Below, one piece after another: positions 22,927-32,300 of a DNA stretch of 64,000 nt; the first letter of the stretch is position 1, and every line of letters starts with the position of its first letter. The stretch spans positions 29,552,322 to 29,616,321 of the forward strand of contig OX328123.1 of NCBI GenBank assembly GCA_946811695.1, given 5' to 3'. This stretch comes from Gonocerus acuteangulatus (Eukaryota; Arthropoda; Insecta; Hemiptera; Coreidae). The notes under the pieces were generated by a model. The model ran no database searches. It saw only the letters and a program-made list of their open reading frames with translations, and had not been told where the DNA came from. The translations under genes were made by a program, and so were the position numbers.

Positions 22927-24179
22927 TTTCAAGCATATAGGTACTCATATTTATGTTAATGTTTCTAGCCTTTTTCTTTTTTTTTTTTTTTTTTGTTGTT
23001 GTTTGTTGTTATTGTTTCTGTCCTTGTCCTTACGATTGTTACACCATATATGTTTTTACAGCCCTGAAGATGGCTTGTATAGCAAGCCGAAACGTTGGCG
23101 GCAATAAATATACATTTTAGCAAATAAAATGTGTTTTATTGAATAAGAACACTGACCGAAACCCCGACGATCTACGCTTCCTTCTTATTTAATTTATTTT
23201 TAAGGGTTTTATGACATTTTTACCGATCAAATCAAAATTTCGGGGGCTGCAGCCCCCTTATATACGCCTATGCGCCAACAATCATCTCGAGTATTAGCCC
23301 GATATTGAATATTACACTCATTCGAAAGCCTAAATTCAAACGAGCCAGCGGGGATATGTTGCGCGTCAGGAAAAGTGCAACTACACCATCTGAACGGTTA
23401 TCGTTACGTATCCAGACCTGTTCCTGATGTCAATTCGAGCATTCAATTAATGTTTCCAAATGACATCGTTTGGAGCAACAGAAATAGTTAAAAATAATGC
23501 TGAAAATGGTCAAAAATTTATTTCAACAATAAAAATCCAAGGCCAAGTTAATCACAAAGTGGCCTCATTGCTGCCAATTCCAAACGAACCAGATATATTT
23601 TTACAAATTTACCTCCAACCCCCCCCCCGAAATTTTGATTAAACCGCTAAAAATATCTCATGAAAACCTTAAAAATAAATTCTAGAAAAGTTCTAGACTG
23701 CTAGTATTCCATATCTCCAAATGCTCACAGCCCCCCCCCCCCCACGAAATAATTTCCTATATACGCCCATGCTTAACATTCACAGCCATTGGACCTAACA
23801 ACTGTTTTCAAAACTGGATATTGTATGTTTTTAACCCTAATACTTCATATTGGTACCCAGTTAACATATGTTAATTATTATTATTATTATTTGTAATTTC
23901 TTCATATTGCTAATTTCAAACTGAAAGCTAAGTGAGTACTAATCGGGTAATATATAAGTATGTGCTTATTCACGGATAATGTAGTATTTCCTAATGACTG
24001 TATATCGTCCTTCCTCATGTAGAATATACGCTAGTAATATATGTAAACTTGAGGTTACTTACTAGCCCTTGACACGAAACGACGAATACTCCAATCCTGG
24101 ACTTGAGGAGACCACAGAATGTAAACTCCAACCTCTCATCGTCACCTCGGACCCAGAAGAAACGGAGAAGTGAATCCAT
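8780..24179 (-). CDS. Tetraspan family gene B, complete, with proline-tyrosine-rich loop (386 aa)
   Basis: Six exons: 24179-24063, 18724-18655, 18255-18179, 14343-14237, 10869-10154 and 8853-8780; 1161 nt, intron phases 0,1,0,2,1. Intron 2 has a GC donor (GCAAGT at 18654); the others are GT. Protein: M-D-S-L-L-R ... L-E-F-T-F-C ... S-C-Q-G-L; hydrophobic segment 1 across exons 1-2 ([12 protein letters not shown]), 2 in exon 3, 3 in exon 4 ([14 protein letters not shown]), then a loop of about 220 residues. The loop opens with [19 protein letters not shown], goes through six GYHPYPx heptads, then a Ser/Asn-rich part with one N-I-S sequon. Segment 4 spans exons 5-6 ([18 protein letters not shown]). 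The start ATG follows an in-frame TGA with no earlier ATG. A four-pass membrane protein is inferred; function unknown. Confidence 0.85.
8854..10153. other. Intron 5 of gene B, no further features recognised
   Basis: AT-rich sequence with two imperfect copies of GGTACGTTCTGGACA at about 9157 and 9211. No coding segment or mobile-element signature was recognised. Confidence 0.5.
10567..10710 (-). repeat. 21-bp coding repeat for GYHPYPx heptads in gene B exon 5
   Basis: Six in-frame 21-bp units. On the plus strand each unit resembles GGATACGGATGGTATCCAGG. They differ mainly at the last codon (P, H or Y) and at synonymous sites. The repeat lies in the loop between hydrophobic segments 3 and 4. 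Genes C and D lack it. Confidence 0.9.
10983..11255. mobile_element. hAT-like MITE (CATGGGCGTATATA family)
   Basis: Terminal CATGGGCGTATATA (left) and TATATACGCCCTTG (right). It is flanked by an exact 8-bp duplication TATTTTAG at 10975-10982 and 11256-11263. The internal consensus with poly-C blocks is the same as in the other copies. It is intronic in gene B, about 115 bp upstream of exon 5 in gene orientation. Confidence 0.92.
11396..12679 (-). mobile_element. mariner element with near-complete transposase
   Basis: A 1284-bp element bounded by TA (11394-11395 and 12680-12681) and about 30-bp inverted termini sharing AAGGTCCATAAGTTTCC. Length, TA target and coding content fit the mariner family. 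It is inserted in intron 4 of gene B. Confidence 0.92.
11459..12512 (-). pseudogene. mariner transposase (DD34D), frameshifted
   Basis: Starts [12 protein letters not shown] (ATG at 12512), with N-terminal helix-turn-helix regions including [18 protein letters not shown]. The catalytic part has [17 protein letters not shown] and S-P-D-L-A-P-S-D, with 34 residues between the second and third aspartates, as expected for mariner DD34D enzymes of about 345 aa. The gene is broken by a frameshift around 12080-12166 and by a TAA at 11677-11675, where the family has Tyr before S-P-D. As it stands it cannot make an active enzyme. Few other lesions are visible, suggesting fairly recent decay. Confidence 0.93.
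12758..12950 (+). mobile_element. tRNA-derived SINE (family 2)
   Basis: Contains TTAGCACTCCGTGCCAAGGG, the B box GTTCGATTCCCAC, the body CAGCCCTATCCTAGTC-GAAAA and the tail TATAATGGACGTTAAAATTT-AAATAAATAA. It has an internal deletion relative to the copy at 24667. Confidence 0.78.
13325..13990 (+). pseudogene. RTE-like LINE fragment (reverse transcriptase C-terminal region)
   Basis: Broken reading frames give Y-L-G-Q-L-I-S ... E-V-H-R-R-I, then [16 protein letters not shown], and further on [17 protein letters not shown]-x-x-I ... R-R-I, Y-G-x-x-T-W and K-W-x-W-A-G-H-x-A-R are characteristic of the C-terminal region of RTE/BovB-like and related LINE polyproteins. Several frameshifts and a short tandem slip (repeated AGATTTTTAGATGT at about 13620-13700) show it is dead. 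The last 220 bp are duplicated at 15421-15636. Confidence 0.75.
15197..15418. repeat. Segment X, copy 1 (empty site for the 570-bp element)
   Basis: About 222 bp that recur at 15640-15810 plus 16381-16440. In this copy TTTGATTG (15364-15371) is single and uninterrupted. In the second copy the same octamer is duplicated around the 570-bp element. Copy 1 is therefore the pre-insertion version. Confidence 0.88.
15421..15636 (+). repeat. Duplicate of the RTE-like fragment 3' part
   Basis: Nearly identical to about 13775-13987 (ATAAATGGAAATGGGCTGGT ... CTCCACTTCTTAGATATT). It lies exactly between the two copies of segment X. Confidence 0.9.
15811..16380. mobile_element. 570-bp terminal-inverted-repeat element, 8-bp target duplication
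   Basis: Begins GGTAAATGTCAAGGAGCGTG and ends with its complement, CACGCTCCTTGACATTTACC. The arms stay complementary for well over 100 bp. The flanks TTTGATTG (15803-15810 and 16381-16388) are an exact 8-bp duplication, confirmed by the empty site at 15364. It has no coding capacity. The centre has GCTCGCTCCGCTACGCTCCG and CATGCGC palindromes. 8-bp duplications are usual for hAT-type elements; the superfamily is inference. Related copies lie at 6500-7260 and 41053-41935, with partial similarity at 26.1-26.3 and 27.2-27.4 kb. Confidence 0.88.
16441..17570. other. AT-rich intronic stretch of gene B
   Basis: Contains a long poly-T (about 16759-16800). An unremarkable 64-codon open frame at 17209-17403 matches nothing I recognise. 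No other signal seen. Confidence 0.45.
17575..17700 (+). mobile_element. tRNA-SINE fragment (family 1 related)
   Basis: GAGATGGGGGTTCGAGTTGG resembles the head and B box. It is followed by CAGCTGCACC-ATGGATGTTGGGACT, like the GGATGTCGGCGCT part of the family tail, and an A-rich end at 17683-17712. Confidence 0.6.
18725..19265. other. Intron 1 of gene B, no recognised feature
   Basis: AT-rich sequence directly upstream of exon 2 (in gene orientation). No repeat or coding signal recognised apart from a C run near 19128. Confidence 0.4.
19305..19600. repeat. 66-bp minisatellite, about 4.3 units
   Basis: Tandem 66-bp units containing GATTATAATCACAGGCTTAT and CAATTATTATCACAGGCCCT. Each unit is itself two diverged half-repeats centred on ATCACAGGC. 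As 66 is a multiple of three, the minus strand stays open as a 22-residue repeat, which I regard as accidental. Confidence 0.93.
20188..20480. repeat. (TA)n arrays in the left Penelope arm
   Basis: Two blocks of TA/TATG dinucleotides (about 20188-20320 and 20415-20480), separated by a duplicated segment containing GAAACATTAACATAAATATG. The mirror-image arrays are at 22680-22770 and 22864-22922. Confidence 0.95.
20926..22365 (-). pseudogene. Penelope-like reverse transcriptase with GIY-YIG endonuclease, N-terminally truncated
   Basis: The uninterrupted frame begins in homologous sequence at about [14 protein letters not shown] and ends at 20926. Visible landmarks in order: [13 protein letters not shown] (RT motif A, catalytic Asp), [11 protein letters not shown] (motif B), K-K-Y-V-D-D-L-F (motif C), S-L-P-F-L-D, then at the C-terminus V-V-Y-R-I-P-C ... 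S-T-Y-I-G-Q-T and a conserved R-x-x-x-H region, the GIY-YIG nuclease. Penelope-like proteins use this pair for target-primed insertion. About 475 residues remain, with no internal stop or frameshift; the N-terminal part of the RT is missing, the upstream codons being read from the inverted arm. The enzyme is thus incomplete but young-looking. Confidence 0.93.
22680..22925. repeat. (TA)n arrays in the right Penelope arm
   Basis: Inverted counterparts of the arrays in the left arm, with different repeat counts, again separated by the segment carrying GTTTCTAGCAATAGGTATGT. Confidence 0.95.
23050..23110 (+). ncRNA. Hammerhead-ribozyme-like motif in the Penelope arm (candidate)
   Basis: CCTGAAGAT, then GGCTTG-TATAG-CAAGCC (a perfect 6-bp stem with a 5-nt loop), then GAAACG. 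The order CUGANGA, hairpin, GAAA is the conserved core of the hammerhead ribozyme, and such motifs are reported from Penelope-like elements. One unpaired U separates CUGAAGA from the stem. I could not draw a convincing stem III, so self-cleavage is uncertain. The inverted arm carries the same motif on the minus strand at about 20035-20075. Confidence 0.45.
23600..23772 (+). mobile_element. hAT-like MITE, truncated copy
   Basis: Family blocks CCGAAATTTTGATTAAACCG, AGTATTCCATATCTCC and CCTATATACGCCCATG. The left end and an internal part are missing. A scrap of SINE family 2 (TTAACATTCACAGCCATTGG) follows at 23774. Confidence 0.75.
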
Positions 24180-24660
24180 CGTCGCTGATTGAGACCTGAT
24201 ACAGCTTCAGGCCACAGTTTCACCAACATGTACGGGAGAAATTATCGAAGCCTTAATATGTAAATATAAAATAAAAGCATCTTTCAAATCACATGATTAA
24301 TTAAATAATTATATAAGTTAAATTTTCGTTGTAGTCCAAGAGCTGGTTAGGCACGTTTCATGAGTTGTTTAATACACCTTGAAATGTTGCTATAATGAAT
24401 CTCTTGGGTAGATAACAAGGTAAACATGTTTTGGTTACCGAGGTACGTCAGGTACTGCGCATAGGGGAAATGTGTAAAAAAATATGGGGCAAAAAAATGT
24501 TTTATTCACAAGCCAACAACCTTTAATGTAACACCAAGGAAATTTTACAATGAACTACAAATAAGGACTTTCAATAGGAGTAACGTGTAAAAACAAAACT
24601 CCAAAGTAGTTTATTTTTAAATTTTGAATACAGTGTTTTAATCACACTGAGATTTAAACA
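24180..24660. other. Region upstream of gene B
   Basis: This should hold the promoter and 5' leader of gene B, which reads leftwards from 24179. It is AT-rich. I see no convincing TATA box or initiator. Confidence 0.4.
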
Positions 24661-24666
24661 CCATCT

Positions 24667-24868
24667 TGGGAGGCCCGGTGGCACTTAAGCACTTAACACT
24701 CCGTGCCAAGGGGCGTGGGTTCGATTCCCACTATGGGGTGGTGGCTTTTCTTTAGAAAAAAAAGGTGTCAGCCCTATCCCGGTCTAGAAAAGGGTGGTTA
24801 CTTATAGATAACCCGTCCTAAAATTCTTAGTTAATAATAATGAACGTTAAAATTTAAATAAATAAATA
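24667..24868 (+). mobile_element. tRNA-derived SINE (family 2), best-preserved copy
   Basis: Runs from AGGCCCGGTGGCACTTAAGC through GCGTGGGTTCGATTCCCAC (B box), GTGGTGGCTTTTCTTTAG, GTGTCAGCCCTATCCCGG and GATAACCCGTCCTAAAATTC to TTAATAATAATGAACGTT-AAAATTTAAATAAATAAATA. This copy defines the family used for the other annotations. Confidence 0.88.
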
Positions 24869-24869
24869 A

Positions 24870-25608
24870 ACATCGTCTTCAATAAGCCTAATTGAAAATA
24901 ATTAGGTACAAAAGGGCAGACACGCTTTGTGGGTTTTAATTATCAGGAAACATGAAAATAAATGTTGCCTATGGTAAACTGCAATACGCTGTATATTAGT
25001 TGTTCTCTGTGCTCTCATTGGCTCTTGGTCACATGGTTTTGTACTAGCTGTACATTTTCAGTTATTATTTTGGAGTAGAATTTGAATAAAATGTTTTCTT
25101 TAATTTATAACTATTTCGTAACGTTAGTAAAAATTAAGGACGTATACAATAATAAAATAAATTTATTTATTTAACAGAAAACTTTATCTTTGATAGACCA
25201 TTTGAAAAATGACTGCTCAAGTTTATTATAAGCATTATAACATTAAAAACAAATTGTAGTAACTCATAAAAGTCGCACGTCAAAAGACACCTTGGTCTTG
25301 CAGCCGCTGCATGTCATTGCTCTTTCTGAGCCTTTCCTTTAAGCTTATTGATCGGTTTAAAAGCGACTTCTAGTTTCTCGTTCACGCCGCTGACGGGGGG
25401 GGGGGGTGGAGGGAGGAACCACACTAATAGCCACTGAAAATGCGGTGCTATCTCTGAATACAGGGCGTTTGCAATTTACATTTCATTATGTTTTGCTTTT
25501 CTTCCCTTTTGCCTTAATAACTGTCACCAATACAAAGGATTCATGAGAATAGCACATGTTACTAAGAGTCGGCTTGGGGATTGCTGTATTATCGGCTGGC
25601 CGTAAGAT
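24870..25608. other. Intergenic stretch between genes B and C
   Basis: AT-rich up to about 25260, then more mixed sequence around 25280-25420 with a poly-G run at 25397-25406. No open frame, motif or repeat match was recognised. Confidence 0.4.
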
Positions 25609-25615
25609 TGACTAG

Positions 25616-26592
25616 TAGCTACGATAGCTACTCCGATAGCTACTCCGATGACCGCTGCCCCGATGTCAAAACAAACACATGCATTAAGGTGGGAGTGTTC
25701 ATAGTGAGGATCCTTACTTCCGATGCTATTCTCGCACCCGCACAGTGACCGCGGGGAAGAACAAATATTTTGTTTTCTCCTCGCAGTGAGGAGGGGAGTC
25801 GCGATGTGGGCCTGACTGTGATTGGTTCCTTCAAAAGGACTCTAGTGCGCAGGTCACCTACACCTCTCTCATTACTTCATCTTGTGTGATTATTCTTTTT
25901 TGGTTATTTCGTTGTCGAGATGAAAGAAAATTGGGTCTTTTTGCGAAGACCACATCCAGTTAATTCATATTAGATAATGGCAAGTAATATTTATTAATAA
26001 AAAGGTTAATATGATCAAAATCAGTTCTCTCAACTAAGAAAAAAGTTATTAAGTATTAAAGTTGACTGTTTTGCAGGTTATGAAGGATAACAAACAACGA
26101 TATTTGTAAACAAACATATTTTATTCCTTTTCTCTCTCTCTTTTTTGGATCTTTTACATTTTATTAAGCATTACATGATATGCGTTTCCCCTCGCTACGC
26201 TACGCTCCACTCGCTCAAGAAGATATAAGAAAACTCTAGCCAATCCAACTCGCAATTAATATAATTATATATAATTTAAGCGACTCTAGTCTATCCAACT
26301 CGCTAAAATTTTTAGGATTCCATTAATTTTTCCGAGTAAGAAACCAATCCCTTTTTCTTTGTCAGGAACATCGCGAACTAATTGTAAAGGGTAATTTTTT
26401 CTCACTAACATAAGCAGAGCTTTTTCATAAACAAAAGCTAATTCACTGTTGAAGGTTACTTTACTCCCAGCAAGAACCAATGCAATGGTGAGTCAGCATG
26501 AACACCCTCCATCGATGTAGAATACATCGGGGCAGCGCTCACCGGAGTAGCTATCGTAGCATCGCAGAATCAATCCTCACCATGAACGTATC
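25616..26592. mobile_element. Terminal-inverted-repeat element, tandem copy 1
   Basis: Left end GCTACGATAGCTACTCCGAT ... GCTGCCCCGATGT; right end ACATCGGGGCAGCGCTCACC-GGAGTAGCTATCGTAG, its complement. No transposase frame. The internal part includes GCTACGCTACGCTCCACTCG and CTAGCCAATCCAACTCGC, shared with the 570-bp element family. It is repeated immediately to the right. Confidence 0.82.
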
Positions 26593-27677
26593 CTAGTAGC
26601 TACGATAGCTACTCCGATGAGCGCTGCCCCGATGTCAAAACAAACACATGCATTAAGGTGGGAGTGTTCATAGTGAGGATCCTTACTTCCGATGCTATTC
26701 TCGCACCCGCACAGTGACCGCGGGGAAGAACAAATATTTTGTTTTCTCCATGCAGTGAGGAGGGAAGTCGCGATGTGGGCCTGACTGTGATTGGTTCCTT
26801 CAAAAGGACTCGAGTGCGCAGGTCACCTACCCTCTCTCATTACTTCATCTTGTGTGATTATTCTTTTTTGGTTATTTCGTTGTCGAGATGAAAGAAAATT
26901 GGGTCTTTTTGCGAACACCACATCCAGTTACTTTTGAAGTAGCAGTAGTGATTTATAACAGTTACTCGTACTCGCTGATAAGCTTACTGATTAGCTTACA
27001 GGTTCTTTGCTGGTTATCTTTTACTACTTGACTCGTCATCTACGGTTATAATTCATATTAGATAATGGCAAGTAATATTTACTAATAAAAAGGTTAATAT
27101 GATCAAAATCAATTCTCTCAACTATGAAAAAAGTTATTAAGCATAACAGTTGACTGTTTTGCAGGTTATGAAGGATAACAAACAACGATATTTGTAAACA
27201 AACATATTTTATTCCTTTTCTCTCTCTCTTTTTTGGATCTTTTACATTTATTAAGCAATACATGATATGCGTTTCCGCTCGCTACGCTACGCTCCACTCG
27301 CTCAAGAAGATAAAAGAAAACTCTAGCCAATCCAACTCGCAATTAATATAATTATATATAATTTAAGCGACTCTAGTCTATCCAACTCGCTAAAATTTTT
27401 AGGATTCCATTAATTTTTCCGAGTAAGAAACCAATCCCTTTTTCTTTGTCAGGAACATCGCGAACTAATTGTAAAGGGTAATTTTTTCTCACTAACATAA
27501 GCAGAGCTTTTTCATAAACAAAAGCTAATTCACTGTTGAAGGTTACTTTACTCCCAGCAAGAACCAATGCAATGGTGAGTCAGCATGAACACCCTCCATC
27601 GATGTAGAATACATCGGGGCAGCGCTCATCGGAGTAGCTATCGTAGCATCGCAGAATCAATCCTCGCCATGAACGTA
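26593..27677. mobile_element. Terminal-inverted-repeat element, tandem copy 2
   Basis: Nearly identical to copy 1, with the same termini and the same right flank (ATCGCAGAATCAATCCTC). It carries about 110 extra bp (about 26931-27050, containing GTAGCAGTAGTGATTTATAA) that copy 1 lacks. The shared flank shows that the pair arose by duplication of element plus flank, not by two insertions. Confidence 0.85.
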
Positions 27678-27679
27678 CC

Positions 27680-29395
27680 CTAAGAGTGTTGAAGGCCTCT
27701 TTGCTCGGGTGACTTCGTGAATAATTGGCCATGGTAATGGGAGTAGCCCTAGCAGTCGCGACAAGAGCAGTGATGGGCGATTCTCGAATATTAATTAAAT
27801 CTGAATTATTAGATCTTTTGAATCGAAACGAATAAATCCAACCACAAAAACGACCAGTAAGTTCAGATCAAAAGATCGATCTTCTAGGCTCAGAAGATCA
27901 ATTTACGATATGGGTCGATTTCACGATTACTTACAATTACCTACAAAATTCGTATTCATTTCGATTCGAATCGATCCACATTCGAGTATCACCCATCACT
28001 ATTAGGAATCGACCTAAATAAGTCGATTTTAATACTTGAAAATATATGAAAAATATATCTGTAACCTAAAAGTAGAAAAATGTATGACTATTTTTCATTA
28101 AAAAAAAAAAAAAAAACATAATGGAACTACTACTGTTATATCATATTAAAATATATATGGATATTATTATGTTTATATGTTTATCAAATGAATCAAAAAT
28201 ATAATAATAATAGGGAAAATTTGAGACCTTTTTAACTATTTTTTTTTTAATTTGTACATTACTTATATTACTTTTTATTATTTTTTTTTTTTTTTTAGTT
28301 TGTAGTACAATAAATTACTGTTTTTGGAAAAATGAATAGAAAAAATACCCCACTCTTTTGAGAAATAATTCTTTCAAAATACCTTGATAAATTTATGTGA
28401 TGTGGTGTCTTTTATTTTAAAATCCTTATCATACATAGAATATTTCAATATTGATAAATGTATTTTTCAAGAGATTGATTGAGGTAAATCATTTTGTAAA
28501 AAAGAAAATTTATTTATATAAAAGATTTTTTTAAAAATCTAAAACATCAACCCAAATTTATAATTATCCAAAAACACAGGAAAGACAAGTAATTATGAAA
28601 ATAATTATGACAGTAATAAAGGAGGAAAGAGAAGTTTTCATTTTTTAATTGAACAGCTAATTTTAATTATAGAAGGAGGCTTCTGGAGCCCCTCCCCCTT
28701 TGGTACTTGTCTTAAAGAACTGCATAAATTCATTGAGGGAGCCTTTTAAGCCCCCTAAAAAAAATTACAGAGAAACAAAAAAATCAAAAAAATGTTTACG
28801 CCCATGTCATGTTAACTTTTGTGAAGGAACAGGACGTTTTTCATTTACCTCAAGATCTTCCTTCTCTGCCAGCAACCTCAACGTTTTTGATTATTGGTGA
28901 ATGTATTTCTTATAAACAGATTTTTTTGTTTCTAATTTTTCTTGTTTGTATGTGTAAGTAAATATGCACTTCGTAAATCAAGGTATTTTTGGTATCTGTA
29001 TATAGCAGGATTAATGAAGATGGGAAGAAATATTTCATAATGTCTTTCAAGAGTTTAACCTGTTCAGCTTCCTCCTAAAAGACCAAAACAATTTATATTA
29101 ATTGTTTTCACTGCATTTCGGGCAAATATGTTAGGTCCTGTAGAAAAGAATTTTTTTTTTCTTTATTATAGACAAACACATAGTTATTACAAAAACAATT
29201 GAGCCTCCTGCCATTAGCATGACAATCCTTTGCCACATACTATATGCTATATAATTGAAACCATTAGATTCGTTAGAAAATAAAATAAATTCATTCACCC
29301 AATATAAGTTTATTTAAAACTAGCCATTTTTTAGTGAGAAAAAAGCTTTGCTTGTATTTAATTAAAACCATTTTCATATTACAAATGGAGGATTT
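27680..29395. other. Intergenic sequence between genes B and C
   Basis: AT-rich, with poly-A (28100-28116) and poly-T runs. An area rich in GATC/TCGA words at 27780-27990 may be a decayed palindromic repeat (ATTCGAATCGAT and TCTTTTGAATCGAA). No gene recognised. The region just left of 29396 should hold the 3' UTR of gene C. Confidence 0.45.
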
Positions 29396-32300
29396 TCAAT
29401 GACGAAGATTCTCAAACTGCGCCACATGCCTTGCATATCCAAGGAAGGTCATGATAGTGTAAGCAAAAGTACCTGGAAAATTAAAATATAATTACTTCAA
29501 TTGTTAGAGGTTTACATAACATTGTAACATAGATTCTAGGGCTTAATCTCCTAGTAGAGTACAAAGACCATCGACTACTTTAGTGTAATCCGTCAAAATC
29601 TCACATGAGGATAAGTTCCGTTGTAAATTTACACAGACACCTCTTGAAATTATTGAAGAAAATAATGTAAATAGTTCTGTATTGAATGTCCTGGAGGGTT
29701 TTAATAAAATGTGCTATTAAATTATAATAACTCATTATTAAAACTGATAATTTAATTGATGAAACATTTAATAATTATATTAAATGCCAGTTCCAATCGT
29801 TCTATTTAGTAATAGTCAGATCCAGTTATTCGTTAATAATTATCAATCAAATTCAGTTTTTGCTTTTATACTTTTATTGCAAAAAGTATTGCTTTTATAC
29901 TTTTATTAAAAAGTATTGCTTTTATACTTTTATTAAAAAGTATTGCTTTTATAATTTTATTGCAATTTTTTTGCTTTTATACTGCTGCTTGCCAATATCC
30001 TACTCCTCCTTTTTACTCTAGATTTTACGTATTAGGCTGGAAAACTTTGCAAAATTTATCTGAAGCAGGATACATTTTATTTATTGATTAAACCTTTTGA
30101 AAATATAAATCCCAAGAACCATGCTTACCAATAATAAAAATGACATACAGGAAGGAGACAATCACAAGTAGAAGTTTACTGTTTTCTGTCTTATCTTCAT
30201 AAAACATAACAGCTCTCCATTGTGAGTCGATGAGCCAGTGATGGTCAGGGCAGCGACCGTCGATACACACAACCCTGCGCGAGAAAATGCAACTGTAGGA
30301 TTAAATTATGTTTCAGTATTCAGTGATACGTTTCAAAATTTAATGTGAAATACAATGGCAGATGATTTTATTATGGTATATAATGACAGATGAGATATCA
30401 ACAGATCAATTTAATCCACCAAGATGCATTGCTTCAAGAAGTTGAAGGAAAAAAATGAGGAGGGACATGATATAACACAATAGTTTCAATGGATAATCGT
30501 TTAACACTAACTAAATTATTGATGATCACAAACCTCCAAGGTTTGGTCACTTGCTTTGGATCAAAGAAAAAATAATCAGCAGAATGTTAAGCTAGAGGTC
30601 AAGGATACACTATTTTTTCATTTAGATATTTTGATCAGTTCATTTGTCAGGCCATGAAAGGTGTTTAGGGCATTAGGGGGGGGGGCTACAGGGGTATTCC
30701 CCTGTAGAGTGGTACTTCAGATATGAATATCTCATAACAGATTATGAGCTAATTTGGCCATCCTTTTGTTCCTCATAAATAGTATCATACTCCAAACAAT
30801 GTAGAGGATCATTGACATTACAAAATAAAAATTGTGGGGTTACTAGGTAGTGTAGCAATGAAAACGCCAAAAGGACACCGAAGAGGACAAGTCCTCTGAA
30901 ACATTTCAGGATATTTCTGAGGTTTGGGAATATTCTGAATAAACAAGTGCTCAACTCAGTGTATCAATTCGTTGATAGTTTGAAAACTTTTCTGAAACAC
31001 TGATTTTAAAAATAGGCCATGAAGAGTCAATTACCTGCGAATGTTGGAGTTTGGCATTACTGATAGAATGGTGTACACCACATACAAGAATAAACCCACT
31101 CCTATAAAGAAGGCTCCACACTTTCCGTACTTGCTTTTCACCTGTACAATCACATTCTAATTCAATATAGAAAATCTCAATAAGTACTACTTTAAATAAA
31201 ATAGGAAACATGAATGAATTTAGGCCTCCAAAGTACAGACCTTCTACAAGAGAGGGACCATTGAGTTACCTTAACGTTCGCAAATGGTTATCAGTCAACA
31301 AAAAGTTTTTATATTGTTTAGTAACATTTTCTTCTCTCCTTAGAAGGTTTTACTATATGGAGGGTTCAGAGCACAACTAGACCAAGTCCATGTTATACAG
31401 TTTTCAGAAAATGAGTATTATCCGTTTTAATTGCTGAGAAGTTATATTAATCCTATTGACCAGAATAATACCTACTTAAAAAGATTTGAACTTAAACACT
31501 GACATTATTTATGTATAGCCTTGTTCATAAAATAGTTATAACTTGGACTTGGCTTAATTGTGCTCAGAAAACACATGAGAATGACTTCCAGATGTGTAGC
31601 AAGAACTGCTACTAGTGGCAAAATAATGAAATTAGGACTTAGTCTCCTGTAGCATTGAAAAGAGCCATTTTAGTAATACACTTCAATGCCAATACAACAT
31701 AAAATGCCAAAAATGGACTTGGTCTAGTTGTGCTCTGAACCCTCTGTATCTCCTTAAACAAATCGCAGGACATTCTGGACGACCAATTATAATATTTGTA
31801 AAGGTTTACTGCATGTATATTTAAAATAATTAAATACAAATAAAAACTTAAACTCTACATTATTTATTTAACTGAGAACATAAAACTCTAATTTAATGGG
31901 CTCATTGCAAGCCTTGGAGTTGGTCTATTTGCTAATTAGCCAGAATCAAGATATCACCAGAAAATCAATAACCAAATAATTGATTTTCTGTAATAATGAT
32001 TTCATATCAGAAATATATTTAATAATTTAATTTATTGCAATTTTAATTGTATCACATTTTTAAAAAAATATTTAAAATATTTACAAAGTATTAAAAAATG
32101 TATTACCTAAGATTTACTGCACCCTCTTGGATATATTAAATGAATTAGCTTGCCATGCTGTTATATTATGTTTGGTCGCCTAATTGTTTTTGGCACTGGC
32201 AAAGAAAGCAGAGGAACAGGGTTCAAAGCTCAGAGGGTTGAGATCATTTTTTCAAAGTTAAAGATTTGAAAATTAAGTCTCTGTCATTGTACACTGCTCT

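Larger units (their letters stand above)
19918..23183 (-). mobile_element. Penelope-like retroelement with inverted terminal arms
   Basis: A 3.27-kb insertion bounded by a 15-bp target duplication CTTATTTAATTTATT (19903-19917 and 23184-23198). Two long arms (about 19948-20822 and 22342-23183) are inverted copies of each other. Each carries GTAGATCGTCGGGGTTTCGG, the block CGCCAACGTTTCGGCTTGCT, (TA)n arrays and G/C-rich sequence. A partial direct repeat in the left arm (20696-20760 versus 20826-20885) suggests tandem terminal repeats. Split inverted terminal repeats flanking one reverse transcriptase/GIY-YIG frame are the known layout of Penelope-like elements. The coding part is 5'-truncated where it meets the right arm. 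Confidence 0.9.
19753..23272 (-). mobile_element. hAT-like MITE copy interrupted by a Penelope-like element
   Basis: The MITE occupies 19753-19917 and 23199-23272 and is flanked by an exact 8-bp duplication CGCCAACA (19745-19752 and 23273-23280). The Penelope-like element sits inside it, so the MITE is the older insertion. Confidence 0.92.

Noticed and set aside
30742..30954. Hydrophobic 70-codon open frame in intron 4 of gene C
   Set aside because: Lacks the family motif, flanking splice sites and the right phase.
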